NCBI GenBank assembly: GCA_000467715.1
Contig: AJFK01000506.1
Location: 1-64,000 of the forward strand
Source: Hysterium pulicare CBS 123377
Lineage: Eukaryota; Ascomycota; Dothideomycetes; Hysteriales; Hysteriaceae
Reading direction: 5' to 3'
DNA: 64,000 bases
Below the pieces are notes generated by a model. That model saw only the letters and a list, made by a program, of their open reading frames with translations, made no database searches and was not told the origin of the DNA. Each line of letters starts with the position of its first letter. Position 1 is the first letter of the stretch. A program made the translations under genes and the position numbers. Positions 47,471 to 57,971 of this stretch are shown here, piece by piece.

Positions 47471-48144
47471 TTTCTGGGACTCGAGGGAACAGCAAAGAAG
47501 ATTCTCAATTGAAAAGTGCTTTATAAAGATTTCAGCAAGCCTGGCGTTAGATGGACATTGATACCATCCGAGTACCCTTGATGATGGGTGGGTATGCTGA
47601 ATAGGCTGCGAAATAGGTAAAGTAGGGTTGCGTATGATTGCGTATGAGTTATGGTCATAATAATGGAAAGCTTGGAGCTGAATCACGATTTGCTTACTTC
47701 TCGATGCTCCGTACTACAGCTGCATCGCGTATCTATATACAGTCAGACATTTAGGCGGCCTCCGCCGCTCTGGTAGACTACTAACCTCTTAGCGGAAGCC
47801 AGAGTCCAGCGGCATACCTATGAACCATGTAAAAACGGTCATTACTCGATGGAAATATTCTCCATGCATTCGGAAATGTCTTATCATCCATCACGGGCAT
47901 CTAGACTCGCCCGCGGTGAAGAGCCCTCCCGCCAGCTACGTCATTCATCCCGCAATAAGAAATACACAGCCTCTACTCCACAAACTCAAGTATGCGATCA
48001 TAGATGACTACTTTATATAAAGTTCCAGTGGTAGTTGTTCAAAAAGCTTGATCCTACCAAGCATTTGACTTTGCCCAGCTGCCAGTTACGACCATCTCGG
48101 TACTACTTCGGCCTACTTACCTTACTACCTGGTTCAGAAAAACA
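47471..48144. other. Intergenic, coiled-coil gene to small 89-aa gene
   Basis: About 670 bp. A GC-rich imperfect inverted repeat (GCCGCTCTGG at 47764-47773 against CCAGAGTCCAGCGGC at 47799-47813) could form a hairpin. Otherwise nothing was recognised. Confidence 0.45.
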
Positions 48145-48491
48145 ATGGCTCTCAACGGTGCATCCCATAACATCGGTAAGCAATAGCACTCCCTCAACTC
48201 AAAAGGTTGCAAGCCAATAGTCCATGATGCTAAGAATTGGACATGTGATTAGCTGGCGAAAAGACCGGCCCAGCAACCGGCCCCCCTCCTGTCCTAGACA
48301 TTGGCACTAAACAAGATCTCTTGGGCGCCGCGGAGAAAGATCCTGTCGGGCAGCAAGCACCGGCTGTGGAGGGCGTGGAGAAGGATAAGGGAGCGGATAT
48401 GGGGCTCGGAGAAGTGACGAAGGGTGCGAGTGGGGGTGCCGTTGGGGACGATGCAGAGTGTCATGTGAAGTGGAAAGGGAAGGATGTGTGA
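48145..48491 (+). CDS. Small hydrophilic protein, 89 aa, unknown function
   Basis: Two exons (48145-48175 and 48253-48491) encode 89 aa. Exon 1 gives MALNGASHNI; the phase-1 intron ends in gattag and the second exon reads GEKTGPATGPPPVLDIGTKQ to a tail ending HVKWKGKDV. The composition is Gly/Ala/Lys/Asp-rich without hydrophobic segments, so it is probably disordered. Support is the clean GTAAGC donor, in-phase closure and coding-like composition on the plus strand. A competing antisense frame overlaps it but lacks any sign of being coding. Function unknown; it could belong with small stress-induced hydrophilic proteins. Confidence 0.6.
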
Positions 48492-48750
48492 GAGGATTGC
48501 GGGAGCAAGTTCGAAGGAGAGGGCTGAGATGATGGATACGAAGTTATGACATGATGAAAAGTATGTACCGGCTTGGGTTGGCATTATGATGTATGTCAGG
48601 GTTCTTGATGGGGAGTTTATACCAAATGTTTTTGTATTCAAATTGGATATACTCAGGAAGTGACCAAGTCTATGAAACACCATACATCGTCGCCATTTTC
48701 GTGGTCCCCGTCCCTTGATATGAAACCAGAGATCCCTTGCATGAGCCGTC

Positions 48751-50601
48751 CTAGCCGACTCTCCTACCCGGCAACCTTCTATTCTCCTTCTGCCTCTCCG
48801 CCTTCAACGCTTCCCTTCTTCGTTTCTTCCATGCTCGATTGTTATCGCCCCTATTCTCCCAGAACCATTTCGCAAACTCGCTTTCCTCGGCCTCGCCCTC
48901 AACTTGTCTTGTTCTTCCAGAGGCTCGAGCGCCCAGAGGCGTGGTATTCGCATCTGCTTCGACTCCGTCTTCATCTTCATCCTCATCTTCCACATCTTGT
49001 TCGTGAAGAACGGGGAGTGAGGTATTTGCTTTCGTGTTGTGATCGAGTTCCATACCTGCCTCTGCATTCTCTTCGTCTTCATCTTCATCCTTCCCGTCTC
49101 TTCCCCAGGGGAACGAGAATCTACGTCCAATGGCAGCAGTATCGGGAGTAGGGGCAGCGCTCCGCAGGCCACGCCATTCCAGATCCTCGCGTGTATAAGG
49201 TGTCACGGGTGGATTACCAGAGGTATCCATATCTCCAGCAGGACCGGTAGCATCACCTCCAAAGAAATTGAAAGATGTGTCGATGGGAGCTAAGCGGAGA
49301 GGGGTGCTGGTGTTGGGCATCGCAAGGGGCCCGGGTTTGGGACGTTTGAACAAAGCTTCTAGGGGATGAACTTCTTTCTTTTCGTCAGGCGAAGGAGGCG
49401 TCAAGGTTATGCTTTGGAGGGGCTGGGTGGGGACGGAGGAGGATATGGACGATGAGGACGCTTGCGATTCGGCTTCTGAAGAGTCGGAGTCTGAGGCGGA
49501 AGAGACGACGGAAGATTCATTTGAGCCAGAGTCATCTGAGCCAGATTCTGAAGACTCGGCAGGAGGTGGTGTAGGTGGTTTGGCTTTCGATTTAGCTTTG
49601 GCCTTAGATTTCGTCTTATTTTCGGTGCTTAAGTTCTCGGAAGGCTCTCTCTTGGTGCTTGGTTTTGCAGCAGTGTCCGACGATGATTCCTGCTTTTGTG
49701 TCTTGCTTTCAGGAGTATCGACCAGCTCCAGTACCCTCCTATTTCTTGCTTTCCCTGTCTCCGGCTCTACAACAGTGCCATCTTCGTCTACCCAGCCTTT
49801 ACCATCCACGTACTCCACCGCTGGCTTCTTTTCCTTCGATACTTGCGCGCTCTTCAAGAAACTTGGGTACTTAGTATTATTCTCAAATTCGTGTACAACA
49901 ACATTCCGCTTAGATTTGGACTTCTTTTTGTCCTTCTTGTCTTGCTTTTTCTTGCTGTTTTCCGCTTTCCCAGGTGTCTCAAGCGCATTAGCAGCCACCG
50001 GTGTCAACTTCGTCTTAAATAAGACTTCCGGCTCTTTGGTATACTTTGACTCTTTCTGCTTGTCATTCTTGTCCTTCTTGTCTTTCTTATTGCTCTTTGC
50101 CTTTCCCTTAGCTGGTGGCTCCGTCCAACCTCGCTTTACCTTCCTCTTATCCGGAAGCTCAATCCCTTCCAGCACACCTTGTTTGCGATTCTCTTTTTTT
50201 GGTCTCTTTGCGGGCCTCTCTTCGTCTTCTTCAGGTTCTTTTTCTTGACCAGGTTTCCGCTTCTCGGGCTTCGCTTCTTCGATCCGAATCTTTGACCCTT
50301 TCAAAATTGAGCCATTGAGCTTTTTCTTGAGCTTCTGTGCCTCCATGGTTGGCAATTCGAGGTATCCAAATCCTCTCTCAGGAAATGTTGGCACAGTATA
50401 GTAAGTGATATTGGTCGCCAACGGAAGGGTCGAGGGCGCAAGATATGCTTTGAGCAGAGCAGGCGAGAATGGGGTTATATGCAATCGCAAACCTCCAGAC
50501 TCGGTGGTCTTCGCTATTTCCTGAGCCTCGGGATCTGTGGCAGCTTTCGCGGGCGTAGAGCTAGTCTTTGCTGGACGGGTAAGCGCTGGTGTTGTTGGCA
50601 T
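48751..50601 (-). CDS. Nucleolar-type RRM protein with Lys/Glu- and Ser-rich tracts
   Basis: One exon encodes 616 aa from the ATG at 50601. The N-terminal third is a divergent RRM: LRLHITPFSPALLKAYLAPS, then TVPTFPERGFGYLELPTMEA and KKKLNGSILKGSKIRIEEAK. It is followed by a basic NLS-like region (RPAKRPKKENRKQG), KVKRGWTEPP, long Lys/Asp and Ser/Glu tracts, and a basic C terminus FAKWFWENRGDNNRAWKKRR. Such make-up is typical of nucleolar ribosome-biogenesis proteins (Nop8- or SRP40-like). A nucleolar RNA-binding role is inferred, and I cannot name a precise orthologue. Antisense frames of up to 279 aa across the Ser/Glu tracts are shadows of the biased codons. Confidence 0.8.
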   Translation of the reverse strand: MPTTPALTRPAKTSSTPAKAATDPEAQEIAKTTESGGLRLHITPFSPALLKAYLAPSTLPLATNITYYTVPTFPERGFGYLELPTMEAQKLKKKLNGSILKGSKIRIEEAKPEKRKPGQEKEPEEDEERPAKRPKKENRKQGVLEGIELPDKRKVKRGWTEPPAKGKAKSNKKDKKDKNDKQKESKYTKEPEVLFKTKLTPVAANALETPGKAENSKKKQDKKDKKKSKSKRNVVVHEFENNTKYPSFLKSAQVSKEKKPAVEYVDGKGWVDEDGTVVEPETGKARNRRVLELVDTPESKTQKQESSSDTAAKPSTKREPSENLSTENKTKSKAKAKSKAKPPTPPPAESSESGSDDSGSNESSVVSSASDSDSSEAESQASSSSISSSVPTQPLQSITLTPPSPDEKKEVHPLEALFKRPKPGPLAMPNTSTPLRLAPIDTSFNFFGGDATGPAGDMDTSGNPPVTPYTREDLEWRGLRSAAPTPDTAAIGRRFSFPWGRDGKDEDEDEENAEAGMELDHNTKANTSLPVLHEQDVEDEDEDEDGVEADANTTPLGARASGRTRQVEGEAEESEFAKWFWENRGDNNRAWKKRRREALKAERQKENRRLPGRRVG

Positions 50602-50914
50602 GACCTGCAACTTGTACCACAATATTCGAAGAGTTGTGTAGCGTAAATGCTCTAGCTGTAGCTAGAACAGGTGATGATGCGCCATAAATAGAAATGAATA
50701 AAGTGCAAGCGCTTGGCTATGTCATCGTGAATTGGTGTTGGTGGATGGTGTGCGAATGAATAGAGGGGTCCAGTTTATAACCTTCGAAGGATCTGCCAGC
50801 GGCTCAAAGCTTGGCAGCCGATCGGTCGGGGAGAGCTTCGAGGCATGGCTGGAGTGGATCGCGTGCAAACCATCGAACTCGTAATCTCCTAATGCGCTGT
50901 GGAGAGCTGCAATT
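50602..50914. promoter_or_regulatory. Divergent promoter region, nucleolar RRM gene and Cys-rich membrane protein gene
   Basis: 313 bp between opposite start codons. No recognised motif. Confidence 0.45.
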
Positions 50915-51554
50915 ATGAAAAGACAGGCTTCTTGGCTCTTACTTTTGTACATATGTCTCATCTTCACATCCACCGTCTTTGCGGCATGTATGTTCCCCGC
51001 GCCCGTATCTGAATAAAACATATGAAGCTTACCACTTCACAGCTCCAACATCATTCTGCAAATGCACTTGTTTCGGCAATAGCACAATCGTTCCCCTCGA
51101 CAGCCCTGCATCTAAGGCCCCTGCGCATCCTGGACTACTTTTGAAAGAACGTGCGGCGAAGAAGACATGTAGTGATTGCAATCGACAGTTCTGCCTAGGT
51201 TATTCGTTTTGCAAGGGCGAGAAAGAGGAGAATGTGTTTACAACTTGTTTCCGTTCGTGTTGAAGCTAAAAAAAATGGGACTCTGGCATTAGCTAACGTT
51301 TGTTATTTAGAACGAGACTCCGCAAAGGATCAAGCTGTTGTCTTCATCTTCATATTCACGACTGTTGGGCTGCTCGTATATGCGGCTGTGAGGCCTTGGA
51401 TAGATCAGTGGGCAGAGGTAAGTATATCACGAACTTCTCTTAAGACAGTTTTGGTATTACGCGCCTGCTTGAGATCTAGGCTAACGTTAGATCATTATAG
51501 AGAGCTCGAGAACGACGAAGTTATATTCCGGTATCTGGCCAGGCTGATCAGTAA
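50915..51554 (+). CDS. Small Cys-rich single-span membrane protein, fungal conserved type
   Basis: Four exons (50915-50987, 51043-51252, 51311-51417, 51501-51554) encode 147 aa. A signal peptide covers about residues 1-24 (SWLLLLYICLIFTSTVFAA). The luminal part is Cys-rich: SFCKCTCFGNSTIVPL, then CSDCNRQFCLGYSFCKGEK and VFTTCFQRDSAKDQ. One membrane span follows (AVVFIFIFTTVGLLVYAAV) and a short basic tail RARERRSYIPVSG. The second intron uses a weak GTTCGT donor, but the spliced frame restores TTCFQRDSAK, so I trust it. I recall similar proteins as uncharacterised across ascomycetes. The likely location is ER or another secretory membrane. Disulphide-rich or metal-binding are both possible for the luminal domain. 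Confidence 0.8.
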
Positions 51555-51798
51555 AGGAGTAAGAGTTGGATTTTTCAGACCACAGCACTGCAGGTGTTCG
51601 GAGTATCATATGACTGTTAAATTTGCTTCTTGAAGAGACCCAAAACCAGAGTATCCTTCCATCAGACCGAATGCGTTCGCCTATACTCCGTGACTCTACA
51701 TATTTATGCATAATATGACAACATTTTGGGAGATGATGCATGATACAGAGAATGTACACGGTGGCTCTCTACTAGCACAGTCCAACATTGTCGGCTCT

Positions 51799-52703
51799 TT
51801 ACCGCCCGGTAATCCAACTCGTCCAGCTCTTTGCTGTTTTTGCTACTGAAGAAGCGGCCTCCTCTGCTACTCGGTCTAACGGGCCACCTGCCGTTGATGC
51901 TTTGGCTTTCGTATGCACCGTTTCTACTTTCCCCCTCGCCTCCTCCACCGCCTTCATGATTCCTAACCCTTCGGAGCTTTCCACTTGCCTAGTCGATGAG
52001 ATCGCATCCTCCATAAGCGCCCTCTTCTCTTTCTTGAGTGGCTCTTCCGTCTTGAAATCTCCATGGAAGCGGTTCCACCAAATCCTTTGCCAGAAACCCC
52101 TATTCTGTTCCCATTCCTTCCATGCTTGTTCCTCATCTCTGATTGCTTCCAGCAGCGTCATCTGCGCGGGTGTTGCGGTGCCTTGTGATTCTGCTAGCCG
52201 AGCAGTTCGGAGAACCTCTGCTTGCTGTCTATCTTGATCGGCGAAGTATTCGGCACGCTTCCGCCGATTATATACAACCATGTCTCCGATAGAGAAGACA
52301 GCGAGAACGCCAATGACGCCTATATTGGATACCAAGGTCAGCAAATGGTGTCTCATCTCAGCTATGAATGTCATATCATAGCCGAGTCGGCCACTGTTCT
52401 GTTCAATGGTTAGGAAAGTCAGGGCATCCCCGCCGAGGTAATGAGCGCATAGGCTGTCCATCTGTGCGCTGCATCTGCTACAACCCGTCCCCAGAAGTAG
52501 ACTTTATCAAAGGTTGTTATCTGTGCCAGCCTCGCCCTCCGCGAAGCTTCCCGTAATCGAGCCACTTTCTGCTGGGGTGTTTCGTTCGGAGGAGGTGGGT
52601 CTGCGAAGGAAAGCTTTGTCGCTCTGGTGGCAGCCCCAGGTTTGGTGTGCGCCCATACACCCGCTGATGTGAACCGGGTGGCCTCTTCAGCAGATTTCGA
52701 CAT
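51799..52703 (-). CDS. Small mitochondrial-type inner-membrane protein (COX14-like), unusual donor site
   Basis: Model: exon 1 52703-52430, exon 2 52319-51799, 264 aa. The N half has ADPPPPNETPQQKVARLREA and RLAQITTFDKVYFWGRVVAD. Then a membrane segment is formed across the intron, LITSAG joined to VIGVLAVFSIGDMVVYNRRK. The C half is charged and helical. The pattern of TTFDK...HR...hydrophobic...YNRRKRAEYF recalls the fungal COX14-type cytochrome oxidase assembly domain, but this is tentative. The junction required by frame falls at a GGATGC donor rather than GT. The acceptor (aatatag) and a CTGAC branch point 18 nt before it look normal. Without splicing, exon 1 ends four residues later. Confidence 0.65.
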
Positions 52704-53164
52704 GGGAGAGGATTGAACGGAATATGCGATGGGTTGGTGTTCAATTGAAATGTCGTCAAGAAAATGTTGATGGCATTTAATGCGGAAGAAGCCGAGCACT
52801 ACTAGTACCTAGGGGGTCCGACGCGGAATAACTTAACCCCAATGCGGAATTCCGATGAAATCAAGTCGAGCATCTCTGATCACCGTGCATTCAAGGTTTA
52901 CTTTACGCATTAAAAAGACCTGACACCAACTCGTCCTCCTGAAGTAGAGATGCAGGCTTAAAGAAGAGGCTCCCGCTCAGCTAAGGACCTAATCATAGGG
53001 TTCGAGAACAGACGTCACAGCATTTCAGTTCTACGTGTCATCACAACTTGAAGTCAATTGTACAAAGAAAGATGATTCACTGATCGACACCCTGTTTTTG
53101 CAAAAACTGTAGACCTTGCATTCTTCTCCACCTCTGGTAACTTGAGGCATCCCAAAGAGAGAAC
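52704..53164. promoter_or_regulatory. Divergent promoter region, COX14-like and DUF2458 genes
   Basis: About 460 bp between opposite start codons. It includes leader sequence on both sides. No motif was recognised. Confidence 0.45.
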
Positions 53165-54189
53165 ATGGCGCAAAACAACGGCCAGCCGCTCGACCTAGCT
53201 ACAGTTCTAGCTAATCTGGCACGCTTCGCGCCTGCTGGAGCCCAGCAAGTCCAACACCAACCTACTTCCAATGATATCCCACCTAACATCTCGGGCGAGT
53301 CCCCGGACGCCCCCAACATCTATGCCTCTGGTCAATACAATCCAGCCCACAGCCAGATAGGCCATACTTTCCTCAGCGAGCCCGGGATTGGTAATACGCC
53401 CCCTCCTCCACAGCATCGCCAAACTAGTCAGTCTTCGCAAAAGACCACTCCCACGCCTCCTACTATTAACCCTGCCACCATAACCGAGTGGGCACCTGGT
53501 CTCAGATGCATCAGTAAGATCGCGGCTCAGAACTCCGGCTTCAAGATGAATATACAGCGGGTGAGTCAGGAGCCTATAGCTACGACCTGGGTTGCTAATT
53601 ATTTCCCGGCAGATGATTGGGGAACAGGAGTCCCATGTACGACTTTGGTTTGTTCACCCATTTCTCTTCTTGAATCCGACAACTTATCAAGCCTTAGGGA
53701 GAGGGGACGTAATCAGTTGATGGAGGAGCAAATCAGGAAACGAGCCGGTGCGGCAACTCTAAGGAGCACCGTGTATGTTTTATGCAATATCTCTAGCATT
53801 TGAGCGAAGCTGATTTACTAGGTCCGCTCTTATTGCAAACAACAATATTTCATCCGAGGTGCGTATCTCTCATTTGGTCTTGAATAGCGCTCACCTGCGC
53901 GCAGTTAGCGGAGGCGGACGAAGCTGAATTGATAGCGTATGACAAGAAAGTTTATAACGCTTCCCGTGAGATGTTTGAGGCTCAATCATTAGAAATGAAG
54001 CATTTGGGTGTACCGTTCTTTGGTGTAAATCCCGGTCTGATTCGTCTGGCGGAAACGGATCCCCCATCCATCGAGCCATCAGCACCAGCACAGCGGAGCA
54101 TAGAGTCCGATGGTAAAATTTCGGAGGACGAACTGCTATCATTACAACGGCGGATGTTACAATACCTGGAAGACATGTACCGAGAGTGA
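53165..54189 (+). CDS. DUF2458-type protein, unknown function
   Basis: Five exons (53165-53560, 53613-53647, 53698-53772, 53822-53858, 53905-54189) encode 275 aa. After a Pro/Gln-rich N terminus comes ATITEWAPGLRCISKIAAQ, then NIQRMIGEQESHVRLWERGR, QLMEEQIRKRAGAATLRSTV and SALIANNNISSELAEADEAE. The C-terminal part has MKHLGVPFFGVNPGLI and a helix ending LQYLEDMYRE. This order matches what I recall of the fungal DUF2458 family, all alpha-helical. Exons 2 and 4 are only 35 and 37 nt, but each closes in phase and builds a continuous helix, so the model is solid. The role is unknown and no targeting signal is seen. Confidence 0.8.
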
Positions 54190-55036
54190 TTGTTCAGTTC
54201 AGCGGTGTAAAGAGAATGGGGCGTCAGTGGTTAGGAAGTGTTAATTTCCAGGGTGCGTTTTCAGTGTTGGCATCAATAAAGATTTGGAGTTTGGGGTAGA
54301 GTAAGTTTACAGCATACAAAAAGGCCAAGTGACACCCATTAATGTTCAACACAGACAGATACTGGGGATAGTGACGGCTTCATGAAACCGATTGGGTTAC
54401 TGAGGTAATATTGCACGATTGGCTGGGATGTGGCTCAAGTGTGACTTGAGCCTTACTACTATCGTACCATTGACCCATTTCAATGCCATAGTTTCCTTAT
54501 TCTGCTGCATGCTGCTTTCTCACATGTGGCCATGGAGACGTGAACCATGCAAAATCTACTGTACTGCACTCATAGCAGTTCTTCAAGTTCCTCGATTTGC
54601 AGGGTGGATCTCTAAAGCCTCTTCAATCTTCATTTTACTACCTACCACTTCTTCTGGATGACATCACGCTTTGGGTAACTTGTATCAAGCGAAATTGCGG
54701 TCAGACCATTAGGTATTGGTAGGTAAAGGTGAAGAAAGCTCGCTAGCGCCAAGACCCAACCCACAATCCAAGTCTTATTTCAACTTCACCTCCCTCTCTC
54801 GTGCTTTCTTCTCTCACACTCTTCCACTCATTTCCTTGTCAATCGCTATTGAAGAGCGCTCGCTCGTTGTTCCACTGTCAATCGTCCTACACTCACTCGT
54901 TTGACATCTCACGTTTCCTGTCTTCTTCTCACGTCTTCTGTTCGTCAACAGGTCTTGCTTCGTTACGGGTAGCAAGCGCTAGGAAGGCTGTTCAAGTAAG
55001 TACAACTGTTGTGTGTGACTGACATTTTCGTCCACA
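54190..55036. other. Intergenic and leader of the GPI wall-protein gene
   Basis: About 850 bp. From about 54770 it is strongly CT-rich, as in leaders of highly expressed fungal genes. A consensus GTAAGT at 54996 lies 41 nt before the ATG but has no usable AG before the start codon. Confidence 0.5.
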
Positions 55037-56944
55037 ATGGCCTTACACTTTCTTTTGTTGTTTCTGGCGGTCATGGGGTTCTTCGGAGGGCGTGGCACTG
55101 GTGGCGGACTCGTTGTGGCAGATGGGACGGGTACGGGTGTTAGCAGCTCTTTGTGGTTGGGCTGGAACTCCTCTTCTGTTGTCGAGACTTCCACTCCTTG
55201 TGAGGAGAGCACCAGCACTACGTCAAGCTTCTCCACGGCTACAGGCAGTGATAACACTTCGGTCATTTCCACTTCGGCGCCTTTCACTTATGTTAGCACT
55301 TCGGCTTCGACTACTTTGGATCCGGCATGCAACAGCAGCACTTCGGCAACCATGGCTATCAATGCAACTGTCCGGACCACGTCGTGGCTTAACAGCACAT
55401 CAGTGGCGCCTTTCACTTCTGTGAGCACTTCGGTCCTGCCTACTTCTGATCCGGGATGCAACAATAGTACTTCAGCTACACTGGGTATCAACGCTACTGT
55501 TACAACAACATCGTGGCTCAATAGTACTTCCGCTACACCAACATATGGCTCCTCAGTCGCTATAGAGACGATTGTCACAACGTACCAGTTGACCTCGTAT
55601 CTCACAAAGACCGTGTATCAAAAGGCAAGCTCGTCTACCTCTGCGCCTGATAATTCTGATAGCACCACAATAGTCTATAAGACAGATGTTACTACAGTCT
55701 TCGCTGGCACCGCTACCATCACTTCCGCTCGGTCTATGGTTTCGGCTCAACGGGCAACATCATCTAGCATGCCGGTGGGTTCAACAACGGGAGCTTCTTC
55801 GAGCACGATCGCGGTCTTGATTGCGGTGTCAAGCTCTCAGGCATCTGTCTGTAGCCCATTGAGCTTCTGTACGGATATCGCGACGATCAAGGGATCCGCC
55901 ACTCAGATCACTTACATTTGTGACTCGACGAACAAAGCCTCTGTTCAAGCTCAGCGTTCGACGGTATATACAACTGTTACAGACTTCACGACTACCTTCC
56001 CAGTTTCGACGACTACTGTGAGTCAAGGATCTTCGCAAGCACCGGCCGGCGAGCTTTCCAGGTAAGTCATTTTCTTAAATTGGCTTATATATAATACTTA
56101 CTCGCTTCTCTTTTCCAGTTCATCCCACCACACACAGACAGTCATCGTGTATCAGTCAATCACCCATTACCTTACCCATACTGTGTATGCTACTGTACCA
56201 GCAAAAACTTCAACGCCATCCCAGCCCGCCTCTGGTATCTTCTATACGCCCCATGGCTCGAATAGCAGCGCACCTATGTCAACTGGATACAGCATGCCAA
56301 CCGGATACGGCTCGTCAATCAAGCGGCAGTATCTTGCGGATGAACTCGACCTAGCCAAACGTGAAGAAACAACCATAGTGACAGTTCTCCAGACAACTAC
56401 TGTAGTGATTACTGTTTCTGCAGGTCAGTCAACGGCAGGCGAAACCACACCTTGTGAGATCACGTTCACCAAGACCAAAACTGTGCCTCCTTCCTCTGGT
56501 AAGTCAATTTAGCGTGGTCTTATCATTTTATATATCTAACTTTGAAATGCAGCGCCTGTGAACATCTCGACTGCAATTACGGACCTGTCATCTACCGCAC
56601 CCAACCAGCCAAGCTTACCACCAACAAGCAGTCCTTCTGCCGAGTCGTCCCCTGCTGTGGATGGCTCTAGTAGCCCTAGCTCTGGCAGTCCTAGCTCTGG
56701 CAGTCCTAGCTCTGGCAGTTCCAGCTTTGGTAGCTCTAGTAACCTTAGCTCTGGCAGTTCTTCAATGGCCGTCACCGAGACTGGGGCTATGTCCACTCAG
56801 CATACCAGTGCATCTGACTACAACTATCCCGGAGCATCCACTCTGGCGATGGGTGCCAAGGGTGCTGCGGTTCCAGGTACCCAGACTGTGTCTTGGGTCT
56901 TCCTCATCGTCATTCTGGCTATCAATACTCTCGTTACCGTCTGA
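55037..56944 (+). CDS. GPI-anchored Ser/Thr-rich cell-wall or surface protein
   Basis: Three exons (55037-56061, 56119-56498, 56553-56944) encode 598 aa. The N-terminal hydrophobic leader is MALHFLLLFLAVMGFFGG. The body is almost entirely Ser, Thr, Ala and Val with many NxS/T sequons. Two tandem 43-residue units begin at residues 81 and 124 (APFT.VSTS...INATV.TTSWLNSTS). A central part has alternating Thr/Val/Tyr stretches (VTTYQLTSYLTKTVY, and later VIVYQSITHYLTHTVY) typical of fungal adhesin-like walls. A Ser-Gly-Pro repeat follows, then a C-terminal GPI signal with small residues before TVSWVFLIVILAINTLVTV. It is probably heavily O-mannosylated. A possible KR processing site is SIKRQYL. 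Ligand unknown. Confidence 0.88.
55277..55534 (+). repeat. Two tandem 129-bp repeats inside the wall-protein gene
   Basis: Units 55277-55405 and 55406-55534 encode 43-residue copies (APFTYVSTS... and APFTSVSTS...). They differ by scattered substitutions, so the duplication is not brand new. Both keep DP.CN.STSAT and TTSWLNSTS. Confidence 0.85.
56672..56761 (+). repeat. 15-bp tandem repeat encoding SPSSG-type units
   Basis: Three near-identical copies of AGTCCTAGCTCTGGC, then three decayed copies. It lies before the GPI signal and is length-variable in principle. Confidence 0.85.
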
Positions 56945-57971
56945 GGCGGTATGGGCTGGCTAGGAGCCTAGTTCATCAAACAGTCTTTTCCGGTGTAATA
57001 TTCAAAGCGTGGCTTATGCTACGATGGGTTTGCCAAAGGAATATCGGGCGTTTTTGTTTTATTTCCATTGCGAATCACATGCCTTCACGAAGGATGTGAA
57101 CGGGCCTAAGGCAGGATTTTCTTGTCCCGAATCTTCTGAACTTGTAAGATAGATACGAAATACTATGTGGCCTTGTCGAAGAGATAAGAGCATTTCACAA
57201 AGAAGATGAAAACAAGACGTTGGTGACGAAACCCAGGGGATTTGCGCTACAAGCATGGTTAACACGACAAGATAACCACTCAAGCTAAGACTTGATCGAT
57301 TTTTCGTGCTCGCAGATCATTCCAGGAGATGCTCTTGCGTCGGATTCTGAACTTGGTTGTGAACACGACTAAACATCAGCGCAGCGAAAATGTGAGTGCA
57401 ACGTAATGTCAGAATATTTGTGGAGTGAACAGAATTGAGGCGTGAGGATTTTTTATGCCACTTACGCAGGGGGGATGACGGACAAGCTGGGCTAGCCATT
57501 TCGTGCCGCATTGGGCTGGCTCTGATTTGCTCATGGGGAGGTTTTAGCGCGTTTCATCCGCTTTGATGGCGCTCGTACCTGCGTAATCCGGGGGCACGAC
57601 CATTAATGGGATCATCAAGACCAGCTGCCTCTCTTTCCTTCTTCCTTCACCAACAACACTTCGAAGTGCTCGACGTGTTGAGTTTGTCTCTTTGCATTTC
57701 TTTGTTCTACTGGGGTTTCACTCGAGAACTAACGGCAGTGCCTTCGTTCAATTGCTGTCATTATCCCGCCTTCAACTACCTTCCTTCGGATTCACCGTGC
57801 TCGACGCACATTCCGCTACCAGTTTTTTTTACGTTCCAAGCCCGGACTGCCTCACACCTGCCTTAGGTTTTACGGATTTCAAAAGCATTCTGTCCTTCAA
57901 GGGTCCCCTGGTTCAATCAACAGCGGTGACTCTAGAACTGTTGACCACGCCAGGAAACTGCCTCAGACCTT
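56945..57971. other. Intergenic, wall protein to MscS channel
   Basis: About 1 kb without a supportable gene. The right half is CT-rich and likely promoter and leader of the channel gene. Chance frames only. Confidence 0.5.

Noticed and set aside
49409-50248. Antisense 279-codon frame with Ser/Phe/Leu runs
   Set aside because: It is the mirror of Glu/Lys/Ser tracts of the nucleolar protein gene and encodes only low-complexity text.
51622-52130. Possible retro-element or other mobile element remains in the window
   Set aside because: I found no reverse transcriptase, transposase, long terminal or inverted repeats here or elsewhere in the window.
54996-55037. 5' UTR intron before the GPI wall-protein start
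   Set aside because: The GTAAGT donor has no AG before the ATG. The first later AG would remove the signal peptide start.
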